This document shows positions 48,843 to 60,310 of a stretch of DNA of 64,000 bases, one piece after another. This DNA comes from Blastococcus sp. TF02-8. Lineage in GTDB: Bacteria; Actinomycetota; Actinomycetes; Mycobacteriales; Geodermatophilaceae. Below the pieces are notes generated by a model. That model ran no database searches and had not been told where the DNA came from. It was given only the letters and a program-made list of their open reading frames with translations. The position numbers were made by a program, and so were the translations under genes. The DNA lies in assembly GCF_003319175.1 (NCBI RefSeq), contig NZ_QOHK01000002.1, positions 248,001 to 312,000 of the forward strand. The letters are read 5' to 3'. Numbering within the stretch: position 1 is the first letter of the stretch; every line of letters begins with the position of its first letter.

Positions 48843-51563
48843 TCAGATGGCGACGCCGGTGCAGGCGACCGTGCAGTCCACCGACCAGATCGAGGACAGT
48901 GCGCGGAAGCGCTCGGAGCGGACCAGCCGCTCGCCCGAGGGCCCCGTCCGGACCACCTGCACGGCCGGTGGGGTCGCTCCCGCTCCCGGGGAGGCGCCGG
49001 GGGACGTGCCGCCGGGCGGCGTGCCCGGCGCCGTGGTGCCGGGGGCGGTGGTGCCGGGGGTGGTGGTGCCGGGGGTGGTGGTGCCGGGCGTGGTGGTCCC
49101 CGGGGTCGTGCCGCCCGGTCCGGTCCCGACGACCTCGGCGTAGGTGAGCGCGTTGGTCAGCACGGCGGACCGGCCGTCGGCGGCGTGCACCGACACGTCG
49201 TAGCTCCCGGCCACGCGGGCGGGGACCCGGAACACCAGGCGCGTCGTGCTGCTCTGGACGACGGTCGCCGTCGCGCTGGCGCCGATCCGCACCGTCGGGT
49301 CCGCGGGGAGCGCCAGCCCGGTGATGGTGACGAGCGTGCCACCCGCAGTCGAGACCACGTCGGGGCTCAGCGAGGTGATGCGGAAGACGCCGGCCTCCGG
49401 ATAGGTGGTCGTCCCGGGGGTGACCGGAGAGCTCCCGCCGGTCCCGGGCGAGGTCGTCCCCGGGGTGGTGGTGCCGGGGGTGGTGGTGCCCGGCGTCGTG
49501 CCGGGAGTGGTGGTCCCCGGGGTGGTGGTGCCGGGGGTGGTGGTCCCCGGCGTCGCGCCGGGAGTGGTCGTCCCCGGGGTGGTGGTGCCCGGCGTGGTGG
49601 TGCCCGGCGTCGTCCCCGGAGTGGTCCCGGGCGTCGTCGTCCCCGGGGTGGTCCCGGGCGTGGTCGTCCCCGGAGTGGTCCCGGGCGTCGTCGTCCCCGG
49701 GGAGGTGCCGGGCGTGGTGGTCCCCGGGGTCGCGCCGGGGAAGCTGGGCGACGTGCCGCCCGGCGGGGTCGGGGCGGCCCCGGGCGCCGGCACGGTCGTG
49801 CCGGGCGTGGTCGTCCCCGGCGACGTCGAGCCGGGCGGGGTCGTGCCCGGTGAGGAGCCGCCCGGCGCCGGCGTGCCCGGGGAGCTGACCAGCAGCGGTG
49901 CGGCGTGCATCCGGCCCAGCGGCTCCCCGTCGCGGTAGAGCTGCACGGTGAGCACGTAGCGGCCCTCGGCCAGCTCCATCGACGGCGTCAGCCCGACGCC
50001 GTCCAGGTCGGCCGTGCCCAGGTCGAACCGTGCGTCACCGGCGTCGTCGGTGGGCACGGTCGTCCCGTCGAGCGTCACGGCCTTCTCCGCCAGGGCCCAG
50101 ATCTCGCCCTGGTACTCCATGCCGAGGCCGAGATCGACCGCGTAGGCGCCGGTGCCACCGGGGGTGCTGATGCCGATCGTGGGGCTCACGGTGCCCGGCC
50201 GGGCCGTCATCGAGGTGAAGGCGTACTGCACCGCCGCGCCGTCGGCGTCCGCGAGGTGGGCCAGCGAGAGCCGGCCACCGCTGACCGACCGCCCGGTGAA
50301 GGCGGGGACGGGGTCGACGTCGGCCAGCAGGGCGGCCTTCAGGTCTGCGGCCGTCGCGGTGGGCATCGCGGCGCGGTAGAGGGCGACCGCGGCGGTCACG
50401 TGCGGCGCGGCGATGGACGTGCCGTCGACCAGCCGCATCCCGCCGTCGTTCCAGGTGGTCGCCACCTTGTACCCGGGGGCGAAGAGGTCGACCGAGGCCG
50501 CGCCGAAGGCGGAGTGGCCGGCCATGCCGTCGGCGGCCGTGGAGCTGCCCACCGTGACGATGTTGGGGTCGGTCAGGCTGGCCGGGTAGAGCGGGGCGGC
50601 GTCGCGGTCGGCCGAGTCGTTGCCCGCGGCGGCCACGACCAGCACGCCGTGCGCGTCGGCGTAGGCGATCGCCGAGCGGAGCGCCGACAGGGCCGAGCCG
50701 GTGAACTGGCCGCCCCACGAGGCGTTGACGACGTCGGCGCCGTGGTCGACGGCGTAGCGGATGGCCGTGGCGCAGAGGTAGGCGTCCACGGTGCCGCCAC
50801 CGCCGGCGACCAGGGGCATGATCTGCACGTCGGGGGCGACGCCGGCCGAGAAGCGGCCGTTGCCCGCCCGTGCCCCGATCACCCCGGCGACGCTGGTGCC
50901 GTGCTCGCCCAGCGTGCCGTTGTCGACGTCGGCGCTGTTCGCGTAGAAGTTCCAGCCGTGGCAGTCGCCGGCCAGGCCGTTGCCGTCGGTGTCGACGGAA
51001 CCGCAGGGCTGATCGGGGTTGGTCCACAGCGAACCGGCCAGGTCGGGGTGGTCGGAGTCGAACCCGGTGTCCACGACGGCGACGACCCGGCCGGTGCCGG
51101 TGCCGGTGTCCCAGCCGGTGGTGGCGTCGACGTCGGCGTCGGGCACCGCGCTCTGCAGGTAGGCGTTGCTGCCGGTGTTCTCCAGGTTCCAGCCGTAGGA
51201 CGCGAAGTAGGGGTCGGTGACGGTGCCGAGCACCGGCAGCGAGGTCGACGTCGCGACGTCGGCGACGCCGGGCACGGCGCGCAGCCGGTCGGCGCCGACG
51301 CCGTCGACCGCGACGAGCACCTGGCCGCCCTCCACCCGCTGGGCGCTGTCCACGCCGGGGACGGCGTCGAGCGACGAGAGCAGGGCGTCCGTGGCGGTGC
51401 CCGGGTGCGCGGTGAGCACCAGCCGGGTCAGCCCGTCACCGGGACCGAAGCCGGTCGCCTGCTCGATCGGGGGCTGCGCCCAGGCCGAGACGACGGCGGC
51501 ACCGGCGTAGCCGGCCACCACGGCGGTCGCCAGGACCGCACCCACGACCCGCGTGCTCGTCAT
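48843..51563 (-). CDS. secreted S8 subtilisin-like peptidase with Thr-Pro-Gly repeats and IPT domain
   Basis: A 906-aa exported protein: signal sequence (~5-30), propeptide-like region (~45-110), and a subtilase domain (~115-480) with Asp165 ([12 protein letters not shown]), His221 ([10 protein letters not shown]), oxyanion Asn315 (AAGNDS) and Ser383 ([10 protein letters not shown]). A beta domain (~490-615) is followed by two PGTTTPGTT-type repeat tracts flanking an IPT/TIG Ig-like domain (~745-835). The C-terminus has Cys-x3-Cys (VDCTVAC). The repeats probably make a flexible wall-spanning stalk. It has no LPXTG. The ATG 51563 gives the signal peptide. Confidence 0.92.
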   Translation of the reverse strand: MTSTRVVGAVLATAVVAGYAGAAVVSAWAQPPIEQATGFGPGDGLTRLVLTAHPGTATDALLSSLDAVPGVDSAQRVEGGQVLVAVDGVGADRLRAVPGVADVATSTSLPVLGTVTDPYFASYGWNLENTGSNAYLQSAVPDADVDATTGWDTGTGTGRVVAVVDTGFDSDHPDLAGSLWTNPDQPCGSVDTDGNGLAGDCHGWNFYANSADVDNGTLGEHGTSVAGVIGARAGNGRFSAGVAPDVQIMPLVAGGGGTVDAYLCATAIRYAVDHGADVVNASWGGQFTGSALSALRSAIAYADAHGVLVVAAAGNDSADRDAAPLYPASLTDPNIVTVGSSTAADGMAGHSAFGAASVDLFAPGYKVATTWNDGGMRLVDGTSIAAPHVTAAVALYRAAMPTATAADLKAALLADVDPVPAFTGRSVSGGRLSLAHLADADGAAVQYAFTSMTARPGTVSPTIGISTPGGTGAYAVDLGLGMEYQGEIWALAEKAVTLDGTTVPTDDAGDARFDLGTADLDGVGLTPSMELAEGRYVLTVQLYRDGEPLGRMHAAPLLVSSPGTPAPGGSSPGTTPPGSTSPGTTTPGTTVPAPGAAPTPPGGTSPSFPGATPGTTTPGTSPGTTTPGTTPGTTTPGTTPGTTTPGTTPGTTPGTTTPGTTTPGTTTPGATPGTTTPGTTTPGTTTPGTTPGTTTPGTTTPGTTSPGTGGSSPVTPGTTTYPEAGVFRITSLSPDVVSTAGGTLVTITGLALPADPTVRIGASATATVVQSSTTRLVFRVPARVAGSYDVSVHAADGRSAVLTNALTYAEVVGTGPGGTTPGTTTPGTTTPGTTTPGTTAPGTTAPGTPPGGTSPGASPGAGATPPAVQVVRTGPSGERLVRSERFRALSSIWSVDCTVACTGVAI
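49020..49112. repeat. minor tandem repeat tract in the subtilase gene
   Basis: Imperfect 15-bp units of the GGTGGTGCCGGGGGT type, encoding PGTTT on the minus strand. It lies C-terminal to the IPT domain in the protein. Slippage in frame (multiples of 3) would change stalk length without frameshift. Confidence 0.75.
49443..49755. repeat. major tandem repeat tract in the subtilase gene
   Basis: About 300 bp of 12- and 15-bp units (GTGGTCCCGGGC and GTGGTGGTGCCGGGG types) encoding PGTT and PGTTT on the minus strand. Unit order is irregular, a sign of repeated expansion and shuffling. The plus strand is open here only because of the repeat. Confidence 0.85.
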
Positions 51564-51705
51564 CCGTCCGCAGCCCTCCGCACCCGTCCGTCCGGCCGGT
51601 CCGGGGACGTTCTGGGTGGCAACGGCGCCGGTGACGAGCGGCTTGAGGGAGCCCGGCCGCATTCACCCGGAGGGAGGGGCCGGCGCGTTCCCTAGACTCC
51701 GCGCC

Positions 51706-52293
51706 ATGCTGCTGAGCGACCGCGACATCACGGCCGCGATCGCCGAGGGACGCCTCGGCATCGACCCCTACGACCCGGCCCTGGTGCAGCCCTCGAGCAT
51801 CGACGTCCGGCTGGACCGCTACTTCCGCGTGTTCAACAACAGCCGGTACACCCACATCGACCCGGCCGAGCAGCAGGACGACCTGACCACGCTGGTCGAG
51901 CCCGACGGCGACGAGCCGTTCGTGCTGCACCCGGGTGAGTTCGTGCTGGGCTCGACGCTGGAGGTCATCACCCTCCCCGACGACCTCGCCGCGCGGCTGG
52001 AGGGGAAGTCCTCGCTCGGGCGCCTCGGGCTGCTCACCCACTCGACCGCCGGCTTCGTCGACCCCGGGTTCTCCGGCCACATCACCCTGGAGCTGTCGAA
52101 CGTGGCCAACCTGCCGATCACGCTGTGGCCCGGCATGAAGATCGGCCAGCTGTGCATGTTCCGGCTCACCAGCGCCGCGGAGCACCCGTACGGCTCGGCG
52201 GTCTACGGCTCCCGGTACCAGGACCAGCGCGGCCCGACGCCGTCGCGGTCCTACCGGAACTTCACCCGCGCGGAGACCCGCCGTCCCGGCTGA
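51706..52293 (+). CDS. dcd: dCTP deaminase (dUMP-forming type)
   Basis: A 195-aa trimeric nucleotide enzyme: [62 protein letters not shown] (quoted in part) and [13 protein letters not shown]. The GKSSLGRxGL and TAGFxDPGFxG motifs are diagnostic. In actinobacteria this family converts dCTP directly to dUMP in thymidylate supply. TAGACT (51693-51698) is 7 nt before the ATG, a leaderless promoter. Its last 32 nt overlap the convergent MFS gene. Confidence 0.95.
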   Translation: MLLSDRDITAAIAEGRLGIDPYDPALVQPSSIDVRLDRYFRVFNNSRYTHIDPAEQQDDLTTLVEPDGDEPFVLHPGEFVLGSTLEVITLPDDLAARLEGKSSLGRLGLLTHSTAGFVDPGFSGHITLELSNVANLPITLWPGMKIGQLCMFRLTSAAEHPYGSAVYGSRYQDQRGPTPSRSYRNFTRAETRRPG

Positions 52294-53611
52294 CCGGTGA
52301 GCTGACCGGTGCCTCGGCGCCGGCCACCTCGATCTGGTCCTCCCGGGGCCCGGTAGCACCCACCGGCAGCAGGCCGGCGATCTCGTCGTCGACGAAGCGG
52401 TCCCGGGTGACCACCCGGCCCAGCACCCACAGCGCGGCGACGCCGGCGAGCAGCATCACGAACATGCCGTCGTACCCGCCGGTGGCCCCGCGCAGCACGC
52501 CCACGAGCAGCGGCCCGGCGCCGGCGATGAGGTACCCCCAGCCCTGGGTGACGGTGGAGAGCGCCGCCGTCGTCACCGGCGTGCGGGCCCGCAGCCCCAG
52601 GAGCGCCAGCACCATCGCGAAGGTCCCCAGCCCCAGGCCCAGCATCGTCATCCAGAGCCACGGCGCGGCCAGGGGCGCCGTCCAGAGGCCCACCCAGCCG
52701 ATCACGTAGCAGCTCATGAAGAAGCAGAGCAGGGGCCACTGCAGGCGCGCCCGCCCGGTGAGCACCGGGACGACCCCGTTCACCGGGATGGCCACGACGG
52801 CGTTGACCCCGAGCAGCAGGCCGGCGGTGGCCGCGCTCAGCCCGGTGTCGCGCAGGTACTGCGCCGACCAGCCCACGATCACGTAGGCCTGCATCGCCTG
52901 CAGGCCGAAGAAGACGGTGAGGGCCAGCGCGAGCCTGCTGCGCAGCAGGGTGCGGAGCCGGACGGCGGTGTGCGTGGCACGGGACGCGCCGGGCGAGGGG
53001 CGCACCAGCAGCCAGGGGAGAGCCGCGACCAGGGCCAGCGCGGCCCAGACGCCGAGCGCCCAGCGCCACCCGCCCTCGCCGACGGCGTCGGCGATCGGCT
53101 GGGTGGCCACCGACGAGACGGCGGCGCCCACGCTCAACGCGGTGCTGTACGCCCCGACGAGCAGGCCGGTCCGGCCGGGGAAGTAGCGCTTCACGATGCC
53201 CGGGAGCAGCACGTTGCCCAGGGCGCCGCCGGTCATCGCCATGACGGTGCCGACGACGAACAGCGCGAACGAGCCGGCCACGCTGCGCAGCACCAGCCCG
53301 GCGGCCATCGCGAGCAGCGCACCGGCCAGCACGTGCGAGTCGCGGAAGCGAGCCGACAGCGGCGGCCCGGCGAACCCGAGGGCGGCGAAGCAGAGGACGG
53401 GGAGCGACGTGAGGAGCCCGGCGAGGCCGCTGGAGAGCCCGAGCCCCTGCTCGATCTCCTCGAGCACGGGGCCGATGCTGTTGACTGCCGTCCGGAGGTT
53501 CAGGCCCGTGAGCACGATCGCGACGGCGACGAGCGCCAGACCGCGGCCGGCGGTCCCGGCCGGTGCGGGAACGGAGGGGGCGCTGGAGCTCACCGGTCGA
53601 TCGTCCTCCAT
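52262..53611 (-). CDS. CynX/NimT-family MFS transporter
   Basis: A 449-aa 12-helix major facilitator: [24 protein letters not shown] in helix 1, a signature of the CynX (cyanate/2-nitroimidazole) group, then [16 protein letters not shown] and a later [19 protein letters not shown]. The charged, disordered C-terminal tail overlaps dcd on the other strand by 32 nt. The substrate is unknown, since no cyanase is nearby. The ATG 53611 is the likely start. Confidence 0.9.
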   Translation of the reverse strand: MEDDRPVSSSAPSVPAPAGTAGRGLALVAVAIVLTGLNLRTAVNSIGPVLEEIEQGLGLSSGLAGLLTSLPVLCFAALGFAGPPLSARFRDSHVLAGALLAMAAGLVLRSVAGSFALFVVGTVMAMTGGALGNVLLPGIVKRYFPGRTGLLVGAYSTALSVGAAVSSVATQPIADAVGEGGWRWALGVWAALALVAALPWLLVRPSPGASRATHTAVRLRTLLRSRLALALTVFFGLQAMQAYVIVGWSAQYLRDTGLSAATAGLLLGVNAVVAIPVNGVVPVLTGRARLQWPLLCFFMSCYVIGWVGLWTAPLAAPWLWMTMLGLGLGTFAMVLALLGLRARTPVTTAALSTVTQGWGYLIAGAGPLLVGVLRGATGGYDGMFVMLLAGVAALWVLGRVVTRDRFVDDEIAGLLPVGATGPREDQIEVAGAEAPVSSPVSRDGGSPRG

Positions 53612-53643
53612 GACCGGCGGCACACCGGCGGCGCCCCGGACCC

Positions 53644-54603
53644 TCAGGCGCGCACCCGCCGCAGCCGCTCGACCTTCGGGACGGTGCCCGGGATGCGGTG
53701 CCACACGGCCCGCTGCACGGCGAGGGTGGCCAGCGCCGCCACGAGGATGCCCGCCAGGTTGATGCCCAGCTGGGTGGCGGCCCGCAGCAGCTCCGGTCCG
53801 CCGCCGAGGGCCAGGGAGAGCGCCATGTCCGCCGCGGCGGGAACCGTGGTGACGGAGATGAACACCCCGACCAGGGCGCCGCTCTTGGCCGAGGTCAGGG
53901 AGAGCACGCCCGCGATCCCGGCCAGGACGGCCACGACCAACGACCACCGGTCCGGCGCGGTGATGAAGCCGGTCGCCGGCCGCTCGGCGTCGAGCAGCTC
54001 GGTGCCGAACCATCCCAGCCCGCGTCCGACCAGCACGACCAGCGTGGTCACGGCGATCGCCACGACGAAGCCGAGGACCAGCGAGATCGCGGCCTGGCGG
54101 GCGATGGAGGGGCGTCGGTGCAGGACGGACACCGCGAGCGCGGCCAGCGGCCCGAACTCGGGCCCGAGCACCATTGCGCCGATCACCAGGATCGCCGAGT
54201 CGTTGATGATCGCGATGGCGCCCAGCAGGGTGGCGATGGTGAGGAATGCCAGGTAGGACACCGACAGCGCGGAGTCGGCGTCGGTGGTGCGCACCACCTG
54301 CTCCCAGACGACGGCATCGGAGCCGTCGCCGGGCGCGCGGTCCTCGGCTCGGCGCGCGGCGGAGGAGACGGCGGCGTCGACGGTGACGAGCGCGATGCCG
54401 CCGTCGCGGTCGATGCCGAGGTCCCGCAGCGCGGCCACCAGGCCGTCGGCGGACTCGCGGGCGACGTCGGCCAGGACCAGGTCCCCGGCGGGGGAGAGCG
54501 CGGCGCCCGGCAGGACGGCGAGGTGGGCGGTGCCGGGGTCGTCGGTGAACAGGCTGCGCACCTGGGCGGTCCGGTCGGCGGGGACGGTGACCCGCAGCTG
54601 CAT
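53644..54603 (-). CDS. DUF389-family membrane protein
   Basis: A 319-aa protein with a soluble N-terminal alpha/beta domain (1-110, MQLRVTVPADRTAQVRSLF) and a membrane part from ~120 with six helices: LSVSYLAFLTIATLLGAIAI, then INDSAILVIGAMVLGPEFGPLAALAVSVLHR (joined segments) and SGALVGVFISVTTVPAAADM. The GAMxxGPxxGPL motif defines DUF389 (TIGR00341), of unknown, possibly transport, function. The ATG 54603 or GTG 54609 is the start. Confidence 0.88.
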   Translation of the reverse strand: MQLRVTVPADRTAQVRSLFTDDPGTAHLAVLPGAALSPAGDLVLADVARESADGLVAALRDLGIDRDGGIALVTVDAAVSSAARRAEDRAPGDGSDAVVWEQVVRTTDADSALSVSYLAFLTIATLLGAIAIINDSAILVIGAMVLGPEFGPLAALAVSVLHRRPSIARQAAISLVLGFVVAIAVTTLVVLVGRGLGWFGTELLDAERPATGFITAPDRWSLVVAVLAGIAGVLSLTSAKSGALVGVFISVTTVPAAADMALSLALGGGPELLRAATQLGINLAGILVAALATLAVQRAVWHRIPGTVPKVERLRRVRA

Positions 54604-54631
54604 CAGCACGCGGCTGTTGTATCGCGGAACG

Positions 54632-54672
54632 ACGACGGCGCGCGTCCCCGGGCCGGGGACGCGCGCCGTCGT
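54632..54672 (-). terminator. Fe-S reductase gene terminator
   Basis: Perfect 18-bp stem (54632-54649 with 54655-54672) and 5-nt loop, 12 nt past the stop at 54684 on the minus strand. Confidence 0.82.
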
Positions 54673-54683
54673 GGTGCGGTGTA

Positions 54684-56987
54684 TCAGGCGGTGGGGCCGT
54701 GCTCCGTGGCCGCGGAGCCCTCGCCGACCGGGTCGGCGTCGGGGGAGGTGCCGACGTCCGGGCCCTGCTCGGCGCCCTGGGCCGAGACCGCCACCGGCTG
54801 CATGGAGCGCAGCAGGATCTGGCTGACGTCGAGGACCTCGACGTGCTCGCCGGCCTCGCCGTTCTGCTTCTTGCTGGTGAGGGCGTCGCTCAGCATCGTG
54901 ATGCAGAACGGGCAGGCGGTGGAGATCACGTCGGGATCGAGCTCGAGGGCCTCCTCGGTGCGCTCCATGTTGATCCGCTTGCCGATCTTCTCCTCCATCC
55001 ACATGCGGGCACCGCCGGCGCCGCAGCAGAAGCCACGGTCCTTGCAGCGGTGCATCTCCTGCGTGGACAGGCCCTGGACGGAGTCGAGGATCTCCCGCGG
55101 GGGCGTGTAGACCTTGTTGTGCCGGCCCAGGAAGCACGGGTCGTGGTAGGTGACCTTGCGGTCGACCGGGGTGACCGGCACGAGCCGGCCCTCCTCCACG
55201 AGCTGGCCGAGCAGCTGGGTGTGGTGCACGACCTCGTACTCGCCGCCGACCTGCGGGTACTCCCGGCCGAGCGAGTTGAAGCAGTGCGGGCAGGTCGCCA
55301 CGATCTTGCGGGTGCCGGGCACGCGGCCCTCGAAGACGCCGTTGAGGGTCTCGACGTTCTCCATGGCCAGCTGCTGGAACAGGAACTCGTTGCCCATGCG
55401 GCGGGCCGGGTCGCCGGAGCAGGTCTCGCCGTTGCCGAGGACGGCGAACTCGACGCCCGCGGTGTGCAGCAGCTCGGCGACGGCCTTGGTGACCTTCTTG
55501 GCGCGGTCGTCGACGGCGCCGGCGCAGCCGACCCAGAACAGGTACTCGACCTCGGCCGGCAGCGGGCCGTCGGCCATGCGGACCTCGAAGTCGAGCTCCT
55601 TGATCCAGTCCTCGCGGACGTTGCCGCCCATGCCCCACGGGTTCCCGCGCTTCTCGAGGTTGGTCATCATGACGCCGGCCTCGGACGGGAAGTTCGACTC
55701 GATGAGCACCTGGTAGCGGCGCATGTCGTCGATGTGGTCGATGTGCTCGATGTCCACCGGGCACTGCTCGACGCAGGCACCGCAGTTGGTGCAGCTCCAG
55801 AGGACGTCGGGGTCGATGACGCCGCCCTCCTCGAGGGTGCCGACCAGCGGGCGGTGGGCCTGCGCGTCGTTGGTGCCCTCGATGCGCGCGTAGCCGCTGG
55901 CCCACACCTGCTCGTCCGACGGCTTGAGCACGTCGTAGTCCGGCATCGTCTCCGAGGCCGTCTTCTCACCGAGGAGGTAGGGAGCCTTCGCGTAGAGGTG
56001 ATCGCGAAGATCCATGATCACCATCTTCGGGCTGAGCGGCTTGCCCGTGTTCCACGCCGGGCACTGGCTCTGGCACCGACCGCGCTCCGTGCAGGTGGTG
56101 AAGTCGAGCATGCCCTTCCAGGTGAAGTCCTCGATCTTGCCGCGACCGAAGACGTCGTCCTCGCCCGGGTCCTCGAAGTCGATCGGCTTGCCGCCGGAGG
56201 TCATCGGCAGCAGCGGGCCGAGCGCCGGGGCACCGTCGGCGTTCCGCTTGGCGTAGATGTTCAGGAACGCGCTGAACCGGTGCCAGGCCACACCCATGTT
56301 CAGGATCCGGCTGATCACCACGAGCCAGGTGAGGCTGACGACGATCTTCACGAAGGCGACGACGGTCAGCAGGTCGGGGCTGTCGGGGAGCACGGTGGCC
56401 AGGGCCCCGGAGATCGGGTGCGACCAGGCCGGCGCGTCGGTGAGGTCCGAGGAGACCTTGAGCGCGCGGATCAGCAGGATGCAGATGCCGACGGTGGCGA
56501 CGACGAACTCGACGAAGTAGCCGCGGCCCTCGTTCGACCCGGCGAAGCGGCTCTTGCGGCCCTGCCGGCGCGGGTGGTCCTTCTGGCGCCGGTAGATCAG
56601 GTACAGGATCCCGAGGATCGTGCCGGTGCCGATGATGTCGGCGAACAGGTTCCACAGGAACCACTCGCCGATCAGCGGCAGGTGGAACGCCGGGTTCCAG
56701 ACCTCGCCGAAGGCCTCGACCAGCGTGAGGAACAGGCCGTAGAAGCCCATGAAGACGAACCAGTGGGCCGCGCCGATGCTCGACCACTTGAGCATCCGGG
56801 TGTGGCCCAGCGACTCGACGAGCGTCGTCTTCAACCGGGTCTTGACCGGTCCCCAACGGGTCCCGTCGGGCTGGCCGGTCCGGATGATGCGGACCATCGC
56901 GCGGACGGCCCGGTAGGCCATCACCGAGGCCACGATCAGGAACAGGACGCTGATCGTCCCGAGGACGATCTGCAGCGGGCCCGTCAT
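54684..56987 (-). CDS. membrane-bound Fe-S reductase (heterodisulfide-reductase-like, Rv0338c type)
   Basis: A 767-aa protein: five to six N-terminal transmembrane helices resembling the NarI/cytochrome b part (~1-260), two 4Fe-4S ferredoxin motifs (TTCTERGRCQSQCPAWN and SCTNCGACVEQCPVDIEH), and two cysteine-rich CCG-type domains (FWVGCAGAV, GNGETCSGDPARRMG, YHDPCFLGRHN, RGFCCGAGGARMW). This matches actinobacterial proteins such as Rv0338c, thought to pass electrons between the quinone pool and cytoplasmic partners. The C-terminal ~45 aa are acidic and disordered. ATG 56987 precedes helix 1. Confidence 0.92.
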   Translation of the reverse strand: MTGPLQIVLGTISVLFLIVASVMAYRAVRAMVRIIRTGQPDGTRWGPVKTRLKTTLVESLGHTRMLKWSSIGAAHWFVFMGFYGLFLTLVEAFGEVWNPAFHLPLIGEWFLWNLFADIIGTGTILGILYLIYRRQKDHPRRQGRKSRFAGSNEGRGYFVEFVVATVGICILLIRALKVSSDLTDAPAWSHPISGALATVLPDSPDLLTVVAFVKIVVSLTWLVVISRILNMGVAWHRFSAFLNIYAKRNADGAPALGPLLPMTSGGKPIDFEDPGEDDVFGRGKIEDFTWKGMLDFTTCTERGRCQSQCPAWNTGKPLSPKMVIMDLRDHLYAKAPYLLGEKTASETMPDYDVLKPSDEQVWASGYARIEGTNDAQAHRPLVGTLEEGGVIDPDVLWSCTNCGACVEQCPVDIEHIDHIDDMRRYQVLIESNFPSEAGVMMTNLEKRGNPWGMGGNVREDWIKELDFEVRMADGPLPAEVEYLFWVGCAGAVDDRAKKVTKAVAELLHTAGVEFAVLGNGETCSGDPARRMGNEFLFQQLAMENVETLNGVFEGRVPGTRKIVATCPHCFNSLGREYPQVGGEYEVVHHTQLLGQLVEEGRLVPVTPVDRKVTYHDPCFLGRHNKVYTPPREILDSVQGLSTQEMHRCKDRGFCCGAGGARMWMEEKIGKRINMERTEEALELDPDVISTACPFCITMLSDALTSKKQNGEAGEHVEVLDVSQILLRSMQPVAVSAQGAEQGPDVGTSPDADPVGEGSAATEHGPTA

Positions 56988-57287
56988 GTTTTCCCCTCCC
57001 GTACGCCAGACGGCGTCGGCTGACTCCCGTCGGCCACGTGGGGCGACGAGGCTGTGTGTGGTGCGCGGGCCGATCGCGCGGCTCGGGAGCCGGGCGTGCG
57101 GATCGCGTGCGGGCACCGCTGCCCGCACTGGTGCGCACGATAGCGGGCGCGCCAGGAGGCTACTCGCGGGTAACCACTGCGCGCCGCCGCCGTGCCGCCC
57201 GTCCCCGCCGGGCGCCCCGCCGCCGCGGCGCTCAGGCCCTCCTGGTGCGACCTCGCGCACGGGGAGTCGCGGTGGACCGGCGGCCGA

Positions 57288-57575
57288 CGGCGCCGGGGTG
57301 GGCCGGACGCGCGCAGCAGTGCCGCCTCGACGGTCGGCCGGCGGCTGCCGAGGTCGGCGTCGGCGATCCGCAGCACGCCGATGCCGAGCGCGCGCAGCTC
57401 GTCCTCCCGGCGCTTCTCCTCCCGGAGGCACCCGGCCGGGGTCACGCCACGGATCGGTGTGCTCCACCTCGCCGTCGAGCTCCACCTCGCCGTCGAGCTC
57501 CGCGGCGACGGCGGCGTCGCCGAACCACGCGTCGACGACGGCGGCCGGGCGGGCCCCGGTGGAGATCCCCACCCA
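57288..57575 (-). pseudogene. decayed C-terminal fragment of a DUF559 (nuclease-like) protein
   Basis: On the minus strand, one frame encodes [22 protein letters not shown]...HTDPWRDPG and another continues with [26 protein letters not shown]. Together they form the C-terminal end of DUF559/Vsr-like proteins (VDAWF...EFDG...[11 protein letters not shown]). A frameshift lies near 57430-57450, the N-terminal part is missing, and an 18-bp unit is duplicated in tandem (57461-57478, 57479-57496). The rest of the 56988-57752 gap holds no intact gene apart from the dnaK promoter. Confidence 0.68.
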
Positions 57576-57590
57576 GGGCGGGAGGAGAAA

Positions 57591-57676
57591 GTTGAGTCGA
57601 CCTTGCGCACCCCGGGAACATCGTCGCGGGAGCGGCCGTTACGGTGGACAGGAAAGTTGAGCGAACCCCGCGCAAG
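57591..57676 (+). promoter_or_regulatory. dnaK promoter with degenerate HAIR (HspR) elements
   Basis: The HspR consensus is CTTGAGT-N7-ACTCAAG. GTTGAGC-N7-GCGCAAG (57656-57662, 57670-57676) matches 5 of 7 in each half with correct spacing. A weaker half-conserved copy starts with GTTGAGT at 57591-57597. The probable -10 box TACGGT is at 57640-57645, so the better site covers the transcription start. HspR is encoded at 61516-61965. Confidence 0.55.
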
Positions 57677-57752
57677 GTGGATCCCGAGCGCGGCGGCCGC
57701 CCAGCTGCCACGAACCAGCACCACCCCCGCACACGGAAGAGAGGCCACCTCC

Positions 57753-59608
<1,856 letters not shown>

Positions 59609-59612
<4 letters not shown>

Positions 59613-60292
59613 CGGACCGGGACGAGCAGCCGCGGGTCGTCATCCGCGACAAGCGGCGGATCGACCCGACCAGTGGTGAGGTCCGTGCGCCGGCCGGCGA
59701 GCAGCCGGCCGGCGCACGGCCCGGTCCCGACCTCCCAGGGGAGCACATGAGCGAGAACGAGACGCCGGTCGACGAGATGCCGGCGGCCCAGCCCACCAGC
59801 GGTGACGGCGGCGACCTGAGCCAGCAGCTGGCCGAGCGCACCGAGGACCTGCAGCGGGTCACCGCCGAGTACGCCAACTACCGGCGGCGGGTCGACCGCG
59901 ACCGGTCGCTGGTGGTCGACCAGGCGGCCGAGCGGTTCGCCGCGCAGCTGTTCCCGATCGTCGACGACATCGAGCGGGCGCGGGACCACGGCGACCTGAC
60001 CGGTGCCTTCAAGACCGTGGGCGACCGGATCCTCGGTCTGCTCGACGGGCTCGGCGTGGAGGCCTTCGGCGCGGCGGGTGACGAGTTCGACCCGTCGCTG
60101 CACGAGGCGGTCATGCACGACACCTCCGCGGACGTGTCGGTCCCGACGGCGACCACGGTGCTCCGGCAGGGTTTCCGCCGCGGGGACCGCGTCCTGCGCA
60201 CCGCGATGGTCGCGGTGACCGAGCCGGAGAACCCGGCACCCGCCGCCGCGCAGCCCGCCGGCGACGAGGCCGGCACGCCGGCGTCCGACTGA
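59609..60292 (+). CDS. grpE: nucleotide exchange factor GrpE
   Basis: A 227-aa protein with a disordered N-terminus that includes [15 protein letters not shown], conserved in actinobacterial GrpE and supporting the ATG at 59609. A long coiled coil follows (~75-120, [21 protein letters not shown]), then a beta domain with [12 protein letters not shown]. It releases ADP from DnaK and acts as a thermosensor. The 4-nt overlap with dnaK implies coupled translation. Confidence 0.96.
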
Positions 60293-60310
60293 TTCCGGGA
60301 GGGGGCGTCG

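Noticed and set aside
49405-49938. Plus-strand ORF made of VVVPGVVPG repeats
   Set aside because: It is the antisense reading of the PGTT/PGTTT repeats of the subtilase gene, open only because the repeat lacks stops.
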